DNA of 64,000 bases from Amorphophallus konjac (taxonomy: Eukaryota > Streptophyta > Magnoliopsida > Alismatales > Araceae): the NCBI GenBank assembly GCA_022559845.1, contig CM040117.1, positions 148,184,732 through 148,248,731 of the forward strand, given 5' to 3'. The notes beneath the pieces are model-generated. The model saw only the letters and a program-made list of their open reading frames with translations, was not told where the DNA came from and made no database searches. The number at the start of each line of letters is the position of its first letter. Position 1 is the stretch's first letter. The translations under genes were made by a program, and so were the position numbers. Below, one piece after another: positions 43,901 through 55,797 of the stretch.

Positions 43901-44527
43901 TGTCCGTTTGCACTTTACTTTCGCTATCACACTTGTGTTGCCTTCCCTCTTCTCGATGGGGAGTAATAAACGTGGTTGATCACCATTTGCTTCCACAATT
44001 CCGTTATCATGCTTAATATAGTCATGAACGTCATGTGTGCATCCATGCATACGTCCTCGGGTAGATCAAATGGCGTCGACAGAAAAGTCGGATTACGTAT
44101 GGTCGGAAGTCTTCGCTATGCGCGACGGTGGTCTTCGGACCTACGTCCTCCACCACGTACCGAGGATCCATAATTCCATGAACTATGCATCTTCTGCATG
44201 ATAAACATATGCATCATGCATGTCTTCGTCATGATCATCATGTAGCTCTTTTTAATCCGGCTTCGACAGCCCGCTATCTCGGCAATTAATCAAAGGTGTT
44301 CCCTCCTCGTGGGGGATGTAATTAACGCCATAGCCTTTATGATATGGCAGACTGCTGGTCCCGACCGAACCTCACATTCGCCCGACATGGGTCAGAATGA
44401 GCGCATCATAAAATCATCACTCATGTGACTGGCACGCCCGCGTCGTCAATCGATCATTTGACTATCAGTTGGTCAGTCGGTCGATCGACCCGCGAATGAA
44501 AAGGAAAGAAAGAAAAGGTCACGAACA
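40978..44527 (+). mobile_element. LTR2, shared by Tat elements B and C
   Basis: It starts TGTTGGCACT after a polypurine tract and ends at about CACGAACA, four bases before a primer-site-like sequence; length is about 3.55 kb. A TATATATA box (41891-41898) is followed by a GA-rich stretch (41930-42000). GGCGCGCC occurs at 41728, 41848 and 43633. Three direct repeats of caggctagtcctcggggt lie near 42990, 43065 and 43155. A (TA)n run is at 42366-42383. Element B lies immediately upstream and C immediately downstream, and their internal sequences are nearly identical, so one LTR serves both. No gene is seen; the open frames at 40931-41401 and elsewhere have no recognisable content. Confidence 0.8.
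41891..41898 (+). promoter_or_regulatory. TATA box of LTR2
   Basis: TATATATA in gccctatatatacggc, followed by a GA-rich leader. LTR1 has TATAAAAA at 10603 with the same downstream composition. Confidence 0.6.
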
Positions 44528-44531
44528 AGTC

Positions 44532-44550
44532 TGGCACGCCCGGTGGGACC
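44532..44550 (+). promoter_or_regulatory. Candidate primer binding site, element C
   Basis: tggcacgcccggtgggacc lies four bases past the LTR end. Similar tggc(a/g)cgcc sequences stand at this place in many Tat elements. I cannot assign the tRNA with certainty. Confidence 0.5.
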
Positions 44551-44645
44551 AGTGTCACCTTTTATCTCTTTGCCGAGATACTTGGGCTTCGAGGCCCTCC
44601 CAGAGGCTACTGATGTTTGGCTTGTTTATTTCTTGCAGGCGGACA

Positions 44646-45995
44646 ATGACAACCAATGGGATAACTGGCGTCGACTTCGAACTTTCGATAGTCGCTGGAC
44701 ACGCGCAAGGGTACCTGGCGGTACCCATGGAATTCGGCAGCTTCCCTGCCGCTGTGGGCTTCCCCAACTTTTTAGGGTTAGCCTTTGTAGATATGCTGGA
44801 GGTCGAAGCCCCAGAACCTGTCAAGGAAGCTGTGGAGAAAATGGAGCCTCTGGGGGTTCCCTGCTGCAAAGACTTGTCTGAAAGTCCGGCCCCGGCCGCT
44901 AGCTGTCTGGTGCACCACGTCATACATGGGACCCACCCCAATGTCATCCACAAACACCCTGGAGGACGCCAGCGTCGCCAGGCCCGCAAGAATGCTGCTG
45001 TAGTTACCGGAACTCTGTCTCAGTCCGGGAAATCTATGCTAGTCGGGGGTATGCGCGTCTTCCTCGACGGATGCACTGCACGGGTGACCCCAGACCGAGT
45101 CATCCCCAACATTCCTGTTTACAATGCCTATCAAGCTCTCGCTGGAAGGAGGGCAGAAATAGAAGAAACCGGTCATTATGGCCAGGGAAGCCCGGCACCC
45201 AGGCCGAGGAAGTTTAAACAGGTGTGGGTTCCCAAGCGGACCCGACCTGCCCACCAGCTAACACCCATTCGCCATCGTTTTATGAACGACGAGGCGGAAG
45301 TGAGAAGAGAAAGGGGCCTGCCCCCGAAGAAGGAAGAAGAGGTGGTCGCGGATCCTCCGTGCCACAGAAGTCTCTGGGCTGCGGCCCATCAAGCCAACGT
45401 CCCTGCTGCGGGACGAAGATTCCAACAGCAGGCTGACAGAGCTCGGCTGGCCTATATCCCTCCTGCTGGAGGTCGACAATCACCCCCCGTCCTATATCAA
45501 GGACGGGCTCAAGAAAAGATTACCTGTTTGGTCAGAAATTATTTCCGAGGCTTAGGAAATCCCTCACTCGGACAGCAGGGACTGATGCAGACAGTCGCCA
45601 CTGAGGAAGATTACTGCCCATCAGCAATAGAGGAAGGAAGTATGGGAGATAGAATGATGGTGTCGTCAGTCGACGATAATGGATATAATGACGGCTTCGA
45701 GGTCGAAGCCGATGAAGCCTTCCCCGAGCGGGAAGAAAGAAGAAGAGTTTCTGTGTTCGAAAGGCTGACCTTTCTGCAGCAAGCCAGAAGGAGGGTCTAT
45801 CAGCAAAAGAGAAGGATGCAGGTTCTCACCTGCAACATGGCTGGTATATCCAGCCGATATGGGGAGCTTCCTGAAGACCCCCAAGAATTGGCTCAATTGG
45901 CCGCACGGCCGGGGCCAACTACTCGCAGAACAGAAGCAGCAAGAGAGCTTCTGATGATGGTTAAAGGGAAACAGTCCCAGGTCTATCCCCACTAG
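44646..45995 (+). pseudogene. Tat ORF upstream of gag, element C
   Basis: This reading frame of about 450 codons starts at ATG 44646 (MTTNGITGVDFELS), just after ttatttcttgcag, which resembles a splice acceptor; the frame is also open upstream to 44469 without a good start. It contains HPGGRQRRQARKNAAVV and the basic KFKQVWVPKRTRPAHQL, and ends at a TAG (45993) followed in the same frame by gag. No domain is recognised. Extra ORFs before gag are known in Ogre and other Tat elements, and this may be one, or simply the N-terminal part of a long gag. It is absent from truncated B. Confidence 0.6.
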
Positions 45996-46013
45996 GATGA
46001 CAAGGCCCCCGTC

Positions 46014-47482
46014 TTGACCGCTAATGTGGTGACGGCGGAAGAAGAAGACGACGTCCTCCTCGACATCCTGCCTGAGGGTACGTCCGGGGAGACAACAGAG
46101 GGTATCCCCACCACTATAGACCCATCAGTTCTGATGCTGCTACAAAAATATCAACGGGAGATAGACTCTCTGAAGAAGCAGCTGATGGAAAAGACTGAAC
46201 ATTCATCAGCGTCTAAACCACCCGAAGTCCAGGGTGAGTCATCTCGGGGAGCGGCTCGTCGTGACGACCCTCCACCGCTCTATACAATGTCCCAGCCGTT
46301 AGAGCCAAGCATGGCGACAGTACAACAGCGGCCGCCACAGTCTCAGCCGCTGCTACCTCCGGTGCTCCCTCAGGTGCAGCCGACACCCCCGCTGCTGCGT
46401 CCTCCACAGGCGACCACCCTGGTCACCCCGTACCTGCAGCCAGCGCACTTCTATCCAGAACCGGTTGACCCCACGGTCGTGAACCGGATGATGGTGGAGA
46501 GAATGATCGAGCTGAAGCTCGCAGAGAAAAGTGAAGGCGACTACGTCGCATTTGATGCTTATCGGGTGCCCTACCCGCAATACCATGCGGCTAAACGACT
46601 TCCCTCGGGGGTCAACAAGCCGCCTAAGTTTGACAAATTCAATGGGAAGGGATCCCCGAAAGAGCATATTGCATATTACATGACCGTTATGGGTGATCTG
46701 GCCACCAACGAGTCATATTTGCTGAAATTCTTCGGGTCCTCGCTGACAGGGCTCGCATTTGAGTGGTACTCTAGCCTCTCGGCTGGGTCAATCAGTGATT
46801 GGCCGGATATGCAGAGAAAGATCAGAGAAAGATTCCATGTCACAGAGAGGGAGGTCACGGTGGCCGAACTCTACTCAACAAAACAAAGGGAAGATGAGAC
46901 AGCCCTTGATTACATCAAGAGGTGAAGGAACCTCGGAATGAGATGCAAGCGGCCCCCGCATCAGGAGGACACGGTACAAATATGCAAACAAAACCTCAGG
47001 AGGGAGGTCCTGGAAAAGATGATTGGAATGGAAATACGGTCGTTCGACCGGCTGAATAATGTGGTGGCCGAAGTGGAGGCTTTCCTAGCCAAGCCTGTCC
47101 CGGCGTCAGCTGCCAGCACAGCCCAAAAAGGCAAGGCTGCGGAACGGCGCCCCACACCAAAAGAAGCGAATGCGCTTGATATCAAGGCGTTCGAACAGTA
47201 GAAGGAGACAGGCAAGAAGGTGGCTCCCCCGCAACCTGCGAAAGCTCTGGATGACAAAGAAGGTCCTTCGCTGAGGGACAAAATGAAGAAAGCCTATTCC
47301 TTTCCAAAAGACAAGACCCGAGTCCTGTTCGACTGGGTAACAAAATACAGCATGGTCACTTTGCCTGAGCCAAGGAGGCCAGAGGACCTGAAAAGAAAAG
47401 ACAGTCCAAGATTCTGCCCCTTCCACCAGATGTTGGGACATCTAATCGAAGATTGTTATGTTTTCAAAGACATCATCGAAGG
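46014..47482 (+). pseudogene. Tat gag, element C
   Basis: The frame opens after the TAG at 45993. A heptad-like segment (LMLLQKYQREIDSLKKQLM) precedes a Pro/Gln-rich stretch. The retrotransposon gag core follows (PPKFDKFNGKGSPKEHIAYY, LTGLAFEWYSSL, DWPDMQRKIRERFHV). An in-frame TGA at 46923 replaces the usual Trp after DYIKR, and a TAG is at 47199. The frame continues to CPFHQMLGHLIEDC (from 47415), a zinc-finger-like C-x2-H-x4-H-x4-C motif typical of Tat gag. The protein would form the virus-like particle. At least two stops inactivate it. Confidence 0.85.
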
Positions 47483-50024
47483 AATGGTAAAGAAGAATGA
47501 AATAGAGCTGGGAGAGTACAAAGTGGGCCCTCCTCAGCCACATGAAGCCCCTCTCAGGAGAGCAGCGGTCAACATGATCTCCCTCTACCAGGCATTACCT
47601 GAGGAGATCTCTGAAGCAAGCACACGGAGCACCTACGAAATCCATTTCCTAGAGCCCGTGAAAGAACAACAGGGGTGGCAGCAGATCCATGTGAAGCACA
47701 AGAAGAAGAGGGCACCCTGCCCGAAAGAGGGGGCACATACCCGTGGCATTACACCCCGGCCTGCTCTGCCAGTGGTAGCACCCGTATGGGTCACTCCACC
47801 TACAGCTGTCAGAATACATACACCTAACAGGAGGAGACAAACTCTGATGCCAGTAATCGAGGAAACCAATCCTGGAGTCCTTCGACTGCAGCACCTGATT
47901 GAAGGGCTAGATGAATATGTGCAGCCCGAATTGAAACCTCTGCTGGTACGGGACCACGTCCCATGGCAAGAGCTGGAACAACTCTCACTCAAACAGGTGG
48001 AGGAAGCTGAAGCAGCACCCCCTGAAGTGGGTAGCCTGTTCTGGGGGCAGGCACCCGCAGAAACCAAAAAGAAGAGAAAGCAAAAGAAGAAGAAAAGAAA
48101 GGCCGCTGGGGCCAATAAAACACAGGTTGTCTCCTGCAATACCCTGTCAGCACTCTTCAACCTACCCGGAGAAGAGGGAGAAGAAGAAATTTGCTTCACA
48201 CCCCATGCTGGGGGAGGCAAAGCCGAGGCCGCAACTGCTGCGCATGCCACTCGGTCGGGCCGAAAATGGGGGCGCCAGCCACCACCCAATCACAACATCA
48301 TGTTTAGAGGGGAGCAACCCTACAAGACACCTCCGCCGGAAGTTAAGGGAGTTCAAATCCCTCCTCCGTCAGGCCTATACAACAAGAGTGGGGGCAAGGC
48401 AGCCCCTTCATTCCTTGAATTTATGAAAATGTCAAAGGGGAAACAGCCCTGTCAAGAGGCTAACCCTACACCCGGGGCCATTCACCCGCAGCCAGCTCAA
48501 TCTACTGAGGATGCAAATGCAGATGGAGCTTGCCCTACGGCAGCTAATAAAGAAGACTCGACAGCCGGTGCCAGCCAAGAGGGTGCCGAGTCCGAGGAAG
48601 TTGAAGCAGGTTCGTCTGGACCCACAAATCAAAACCTCCCCAAGCCCAGATGGGCTGAAGAGATGAAGCTCTCCAATGTCCGGGCTGGGAGCCGAATAAT
48701 GAAGTTGCTCAAAAAGCTCCCCGCTCGATTTACGATCTGGGAAATTCTCTCTTTGAGTGAAGAAACTCGATAAGCGATCATCACTGCTCTGCAGACGCCT
48801 GCTCATTTTGAAGCCTGCATAGCTGAGGCTATACCAGAAGCCAGTATGACCTTCTCTCCAGAAGACATGCTACTACCTACTGCCAGCCACAACAGGCCGC
48901 TATATATGAAAGGGCACCTGAATGGGAGAGAACTGAACCGGATCCTGGTCGATCCTGGTGCAGCAGTCAACATCCTGCAATACAGAATATACGAGAGGTA
49001 CCACTTTAATGTGCATCTCTAGAAAGTCGGGGATATGCATATCGCTGGCTTCAACCAAAAATGTGAAGTATCTATGGGAGTGGCAGAGTTCACGCTGACC
49101 CTGGTAGATTTCACTACAACGGTGCAGTTTCATGTCATTGACTCTCGCACCTCCTACAAAGCACTGCTCGGCCGCCCATGGCTGCATGAAAATATGGTGG
49201 TGCCCTCCACGCTCCACCAATGCATCAAATACCGCCTCCAGGGGAAGGAGGAGAGGATATTTGCTGATATCCACCCATTCGAGGTGTTTGAATGTCACTT
49301 GGCGGATGCCAACCTGTATACGGGGCCTCCCCGGAAGGTTTCTGAAGCTGAGGCCCCCGTAGGGGCGTCGAAGAATAGATCGGGTGACGGTTGGTATCCA
49401 CCACCGCCGCGCGGATATGTCAAGCCGAAGGTAGTCTCCCATATCACAGCTTCTGGAGATGTCGACAGGGTGACACCCCCAGCATTGTACCCCAGGGCTA
49501 AGGAAGTGCAGGTCGATCGACAGCACGACCGCATAGGAATCCCGGCCGGCCTCACCAAGCCAGTCCCCGGCCTCAATGATCCCACTGTCGAACCTTTCAA
49601 AGCCTGGGAGGTGACACAGGAATATGGGCCCCGCAGTTTATTCTATACAGCTGAGGAGCATCCTACTCGGGAGGACACAGACTGCAGCCTCCCCGAAGAT
49701 CTAAGCAACCCGCCGGTTCCTGTGCAAGGCCTAGCATATACAATTGATCGGATGGCCAAGATTTTTCAGAAGCAACACATTCCTCCCAATCAGTCTCAAA
49801 AGCGCAAAGAAGCTTTCCAGAAGATGTGGCATCCTGCAAATCTGGATAAGGAAATGAGACGTGTCTCTCAACATCCAGGGTTGGGCTTCACCCTGGAGGA
49901 ATATTACTACAGTGGGCGATATGAGGTGGATACTATCTCCGCCTTCTACCCTACTGAAGATAGCCCTCTGCGAGCAACCTTTGATGAGTATCCAGCGGAA
50001 GCCGAATATCTTGAACCGGCTTAG
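47483..50024 (+). pseudogene. Tat gag-protease region, element C
   Basis: The counterpart of 13755-16296 in B, at a constant offset of 33728, so there is no net indel between them. It holds the Lys-rich tract, the protease with Asp-Pro-Gly at 48951, and YKALLGRPWLHENMVV. Stops are at 48771 (TAA; CAG in B), 49019 (TAG, one codon before B's own stop) and 50022 (TAG; CAG in B). Where B has stops at 14761 and 16276, C reads sense. Confidence 0.85.
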
Positions 50025-52639
50025 TCCGAAAATCAAGAAGTAGAAACCTCATCCCCTTGCCGATGCTGGGAGCAGGTTCATCCTAAAGAAGCGGCCCTTC
50101 AAGCCGAATTTGATACGGCTAGCAGCAGCGAATCCGAAGACAGTCAAGAAGCAGGAGTCTCTCCCTCCACAGGGGTCCTACTAATGACAACTTCAACACC
50201 CTTTCTGCCAATCAGGGAAGCCTTGGTCAACTCCAATCAAGGGGAGCCAGCTACCAGGAAAGAAAAAGCCACTTCTGCGGAAGATACAACTATCCCAGAA
50301 GGCGAAACTTCCTCAACTTCTACTGCAAAATCAGCATGCTGTCCGAGCCTGGCAGTAAATAGTTACCAGCCCGTCATGGCTGCAATCTCATCTGCAAACG
50401 CCAAGGCTGCTCTCTCATCCTTGGAAGCTACGACGGCAATGGATTTGCTAATAGAACAATCCACTCAGCCGCTGGCACAAGAAACAAAGAAACCTCCAGA
50501 AGCTCTGGTAGTGTCTGACGAGGAAGTCGAAGTACTCGACCCTCAAGATGGTATTCCAGACTTCGTTGACCTCCAACCGGCACCTCCGGAGATAGAAGAC
50601 AGAGGCCAAGCTACAGTCGATGAACTAATAGAAGTCAACCTGGGAAATGAGAAGGACCCTAGGCCTACCTTCCTCAGCGCCCAACTATTCCCAGAAGAAC
50701 GGGAGCTATACATTCAGCTGCTTCTAGAATACCGGGATTGCTTCGCCTGGACTTACCAAGAGATGCCAGGTCTAAGCCCCGCTGTCTTGCAACATGAGTT
50801 GGCAATCAGCCCTGACGCCGAGCCGGTGAAGCAACCACCGCGGCGCATGAGGCCAGAGCTCATCACCCAAATTTGTGCTGAAGTCGACAAGCTCATTGAC
50901 ATGGGATTTATTGAAGAAAACCAGTACACCACGTGGCTGGCGAATATCGTCCCCGTGAAAAAGAAGAATGGACAGATCCGGATATGTGTCGACTTCCGAG
51001 ATCTAAATAAAGCCTGCCCCAAAGATGACTTCCCGGTGCCAATAACCGAAGTCATGATTGATGCTACAACCGGCCATGAAGTCTTGTCATTCATGGATGG
51101 GTCTTCCGGTTACAATCAGATTTGGATCGCGAAGCATGACCGAGTCCATACTGCTTTCCGAACCCCTAAAGGCATTTATCATTACAAGAGAATGCCGTTC
51201 GGACTGAAGAATGCTGGCGCAACCTATCAGCGCGCGATGACCAAAATCTTTGACGAGCTGCTCTACCACAAGGTCGAATGCTACATAGATGACCTGGTGA
51301 TTAAAACCAGAAGAAAAGAAGATCATCTGCAAGACCTCCGGATTGTTTTTCAGAGGCTGAGGCAACATGAGATGAAGATGAACCCTATGAAATGTGCGTT
51401 CGGAGTGTCGAGCGGAAAATTCTTAGGCTTCATCGTCCGATATCGGGGAATCGAGATAGACCCCGCAAAGATCAAGGCAATTCAGGAGTTACCTCCGCCA
51501 AGGAACATATCTGAGCTGAGATCACTACAGGGCCACTTAGCTTATATCCGGCGGTTCATTTCCAATTTGTCAGGGCGATGTCAGCCTTTTCACAAGTTGA
51601 TGATGAAAGAGGTTCCCTTTTATTGGGATGAAGATTGCCAGGCAGTCTTTGACAAGCTAAAAGACTACCTGAAAACTCCTCCAGTGATGGGCGCACCGGT
51701 GAAGGGACGACCATTGATACTGTATATAGCAGCTACACATAATTCTCTGGGGGCAATGCTGGCCCAGAATAATGAAGACGGGAAAGAGAAAGCCCTCTAT
51801 TACCTCAGTCGGAGACTGGTCAGAACTGAAGAGAAATATACTTATATTGAGAAGATCTGTCTGGCGTTGGTCTTCGCAATTAAGAAGCTCCGACACCATA
51901 TGTTGTCGCATGAAATCAACTTGGTGTCCAAAGAGGATCCCCTGAAGTACATCATGTCTCAACCGGCACTCAAAGGCCGCCTGGACAAATGGGCTGTAAT
52001 CCTTATGGAGTTTGATATCTCCTACGTGCCGCGCAAGGCCGTCAAGGGCCAAGCTATTGCAGACTTCTTCGCTGAGCACCCAGTGACCGGGGATTGCCCG
52101 TTGGAGCCGGAGCCTCCTGAAGATGAAACCCTAGAAGCCGTGCAAGTACAGCCCTCTCTATGGTAGCTATACTTTGATGGCGCTTCCAGAATTGACACCT
52201 CTGCCACTGGATCAGCCAGAGTCAGGGCAGGAGTAGGCATAGTCCTGAAATCCCCAGAAGGAGAAGTGGTGCATACATCCTGAGCCATAAACAAACAATG
52301 CACAAACAATGAAGCAGAATATGAAGCCTTGGTAATCGGGTTGCAAATTGCTCTGTCCATGGGAATTCAGATGCTGGAAGCATTCGGAGACTCCATGCTA
52401 GTTATAAAACAGCTGGAAGGAGAGTTCGATGTGCGAAAGCAAGAGCTCCTCCCCTATCACCTGTTGGTGACTCGCCTGATGTCAAGATTTTACTTCATCA
52501 GCATCAAGCACATCAATCGAGGCCGGAATGCTCAGGCTGACGCCCTCGCTAAGCTGGCCAGTTCATTGGCGGTCCCGCCAGACACAAGCCTGAATATAAC
52601 AGTAATCAACCGCCGACAGGTCCCCAGCATGACAGAGGT
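50025..52639 (+). pseudogene. Tat reverse transcriptase and two RNase H domains, element C
   Basis: The frame is open from 50025 to the TAG at 52164, then shows a TGA at 52281. The RT has QIRICVDFRDLNKACPKDDF and YIDD at 51282-51293. The first RNase H reads LYYLSRRLVRTEEKYTYIEK. The second, archaeal-type RNase H (NNEAEYEALVIGL, FGDSML, RGRNAQADALAKLA) continues to 52639, where a solo LTR interrupts the linker to integrase. The two stops fall at the start of the second RNase H. Confidence 0.9.
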
Positions 52640-52756
52640 TGTAGCAACCCTAATAAATGAATAATTGAAATGAATTAAAACATATATATTACAGAAGTAA
52701 TATATATAAAAAGGAATAGGGTTAAATGGACGAAATAAAAAAAAAAGAGATGAAAA

Positions 52757-54326
52757 TAACGCCTCTTCTTAAGGCGTTAATTTATAAAGAAACGCCTCTA
52801 TCTACGGCGTGAATAAAGAAAGGACGCCCACACTTGCGGTCGTCAGTTTTCACGCGACCAAATGGGTAAGTAAAAGAAACGCCCCTATATTGGGCGTGTT
52901 TTAAAACACGAAATGCCCTACTACAAGGCGCTTTTTAAGAAACGCCCTGATGTAAGGCGTCAATTAAAGAATACACGCCCTGACCAAAGGCGTTAATTCC
53001 ATTCGTGAACCGTTCGAACCCGGAGCTTATCCAGGGAAAGATCAACCTAATCTAGTAAGTGTCTATTAGAGTAAGGACTCTAATAGGGATATATTACCCT
53101 CAATCAAACACTACTCTTGTTAGGACTTCCAAAATCCTATAAATAACATGTTCGATCGAACCCTAAAACCTATTTGGACGAACTACTGCTGCACGGTACG
53201 TGAAGAACAAACTGTTCTTCTTATTCCCTTTTGTTTTTCTTGTTTCAGATTATATGAAGAATAATTATTTTTCTTCTTGTTCAGGAAACTCTGCTACTGC
53301 CGTCGAAGAATAGGTAATATTCTTCTATCTTTTTCCTTAAACGTCGATTATAACTATGAAGATTATTAACATCTTCATCTTCCTTCTTTTTCTCTTCCTC
53401 TACAGGTTCTGTAGCGTGAAGATCTTTGAAGAACATTTGTTCTTCTTCCGGCTGCTGCTGCTGTTGCGGATTTTTCGTTGCAACAGAGCTCATCTTCTAT
53501 CTCATCCTTCACGTTCCATTAAAGGTAGGATTTTCTCAAGTCACTGTAGCCCAAACTAAATTGATACAGTACAATAATTATCATGCATATACATGGTTTG
53601 GTTTACTATAGTTTCTGAACGACTTTCTGTTAATTTCTTGAAAGAAACGTCCTTAGCAAGGGCGTGATTATGAAATACACGCCTCAGACTAGGGCGCTAC
53701 TTTACAAGTCACGACCCTGCCAAGGTCGTCAATTTTGGATTTGACGCCCTGTACACAGGCGTTAATTTCATTTAATCATTAATCACCCATGTTAAGAATT
53801 GAGTATCTATGAAATAATGATCCTACAATAATGCATGATCACATGTCTTCAAACCTGTTAATTTCATTGTCATGATCATACATTCGTTCTCCATGAATTC
53901 TATTATCCTGAAATTATTACTGCCCATGAAAATTCATGGTATTTCTTAAATTCACGACCTAGACTAGGTCGTTTTCCATGTATTAACGCCCCATCACAGG
54001 GCGTGAATTAAAAATAAACGCCCCTTACTAGGGCGCGTATCTGTTAAAAATCATGGAATACATATTATGTGAAAATAAGAATGTAATGATTAACGCCCCT
54101 GCCAAGGGCGCGTTTTTGATAATTTCTGAAAATAAATATGTTCTGTAAAATATTGTAAATAAAAAGACGCATGCTACCGTAGTCGTCGCATTGCAAAGAA
54201 ACGCCCCTGTCCAGGATGCGTTTTAGATAAATTATTGAATTATTGAAAATTCTGCAAAACGGACCATATGTAAACGCCCTTCTGTTAGGCGTTAATTACT
54301 TGAGAAACGACTTTACCTAAGTCGTT
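52757..54326. repeat. About 19 dispersed short hairpins in the solo LTR
   Basis: Stem-loops of 18-23 bases with aligned arms. TAACGCCT/AGGCGTTA 52757-52779; ACGCC/GGCGT 52792-52810; ACGCCC/GGGCGT 52879-52897; ACGCC/GGCGT 52942-52960 and 52975-52993; ACGTCC/GGGCGT 53647-53665; ACGACC/GGTCGT 53711-53729; ACGCC/GGCGT 53744-53762; ACGACC/GGTCGT 53954-53972; ACGCCC/GGGCGT 53986-54004; CGCCC/GGGCG 54019-54035 and 54094-54110; AACGCC/GGCGTT 54273-54293; AACGACTT/AAGTCGTT 54306-54326; plus weaker ones near 52825, 52925, 53680, 54167 and 54200. Paired changes (ACGCC to ACGAC together with GGCGT to GTCGT) keep the stems. They lie on both sides of the TATA box. Confidence 0.8.
53138..53145 (+). promoter_or_regulatory. 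TATA box of chromovirus-like solo LTR
   Basis: TATAAATA in tcctataaataacatg, about 500 bases from the LTR start. It is the only good TATA box on this strand in the first 1 kb. Confidence 0.55.
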
Positions 54327-55797
54327 ATTTTACTATAAACTGATTTTCATGTGATTTGCTAACCGATGGTTTTATATATTATACATATATATATATATAT
54401 ATCGGCACTATTCTCCACTCCGTGAGTATAGTCCCACGTTTCATGTTGATTTATCGATCACACTCAACTCTCATTGACATACAAGCTCTCCATTGGACAT
54501 TCCGTTCCTTTGGACTAGCGAGTTAGTCATAGAGACCTCCGTAAGACTCCTCGTAGCCTTGGATTCCCTCAAGGCCGACTGAGCTGGTTGTACCCTAAAA
54601 ACCCATTACACGATCCTTGCCATGTCAATCTAAAGAAACATGGTATACCGGCCCTTATGATTATACAAAGAGTATATCATAAGATATTCTTAATGGGATG
54701 ATGATATCATGCCATATCATGTCGTTCTTGTAAACCCCAATTCTATGACAAGAATGAGGGTATCTTGCTTGATCTTATGTTCATATGGACCTCAATTCTA
54801 TATAAAGAATGTCCATATCGATTTATCATGGTACCTAAGTTAAGGGAACCATATTCTACCTAGTTTTATCGAACTCGTGATTATACCGTTATTATCGCCA
54901 TTTTATGTCCTTTGTCATATTTTTGGACTCTATTCTATCAATGTTGTCATACGTATCTACAAGCTTGATTATTGAAATTCTATATTGGCTATATAAACAA
55001 GAGTGGATGTCAAAACACATGATAAATGCCTGCGCATATAGGGCCCGATCTGGTCCTGGGAGGAGCACCCGAAAGTACTTGTGCCCATGGGAGTTAAAAT
55101 GATAAGGTATCTGGCATTATACCGAGTACTTGACTTGCTTGATTGGACATTCCACACACATCTTGTACTTGACTCGTACTTGACATGAAATTAAATGCGT
55201 GGCCCGAAAAGGGTAATTTACTTGCTTGCTTGATACATGATAGCCAAAGTTCTTGACATGACTTGTTAAATGTACTCGCTTGAATATCTTGAATAAACTT
55301 GTTATCTTGTTGAAAGTTCATGGTAAGTTCATCTTATTTCCTTGATACTACATTCTATCTATCTTGTCGTTTTATGCGAGCATGCATAGCTTTATTGCAT
55401 TCATGAAAGATGTAATTACTTAAACCCCTTGCTAGTACTTGAAATATAATTTCCTACTGAGCGTTCGCTCATTCCGTTTGTCCCTTTGTACTTTTCAGGT
55501 AAGTCCGACGACGATGGAAGTCAATCGGATGGGAATGGTCAAGAGTGAAAGTGATAGAGCTTCTACAAGTGTCGTCTAGTTATTTCTATAGTTTTCTCGA
55601 GTCAACTATGTACTTTTCTTTTTATTAAACAGAGTATTGGATTTGTAATAGTCTATCCATTATGAAATAAAGGATTGGGTTATCTTGCTATTTTGCGCAT
55701 CTCTGTCTTCGTGTCGAATACACGACCACTCTGATTGACATGATTGATATAGACACGTCGCGCATCTCCGAGTATCTTCCGCGCTCGGGGCGTGACA

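Larger units (their letters stand above)
52640..55797 (+). mobile_element. Solo LTR, chromovirus (Tekay-like), 3158 bp
   Basis: It starts TGTAGCAACCC and ends GGGCGTGACA, with the duplication gaggt at 52635-52639 and 55798-55802. Element B shows the uninterrupted site at 18913, and the coordinate offset between B and C increases by exactly 3163 (3158 + 5) across it. The ending GGGCGTGACA is typical of the LTR 3' end in Tekay-type Ty3/gypsy elements, just before their Met-tRNA primer site. TATAAATA at 53138-53145 supports plus orientation, with a U3 of about 0.5 kb and a long R-U5. A (TA)n run lies near 54388-54404. No internal region remains, so it is a solo LTR. Many small hairpins are described separately. 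Confidence 0.85.

Noticed and set aside
52640..55797. Treating this stretch as a host gene or an element-encoded intron in pol
   Set aside because: It has a 5-bp duplication, TG...CA ends, no ORF above 75 codons, and the sister copy lacks it.
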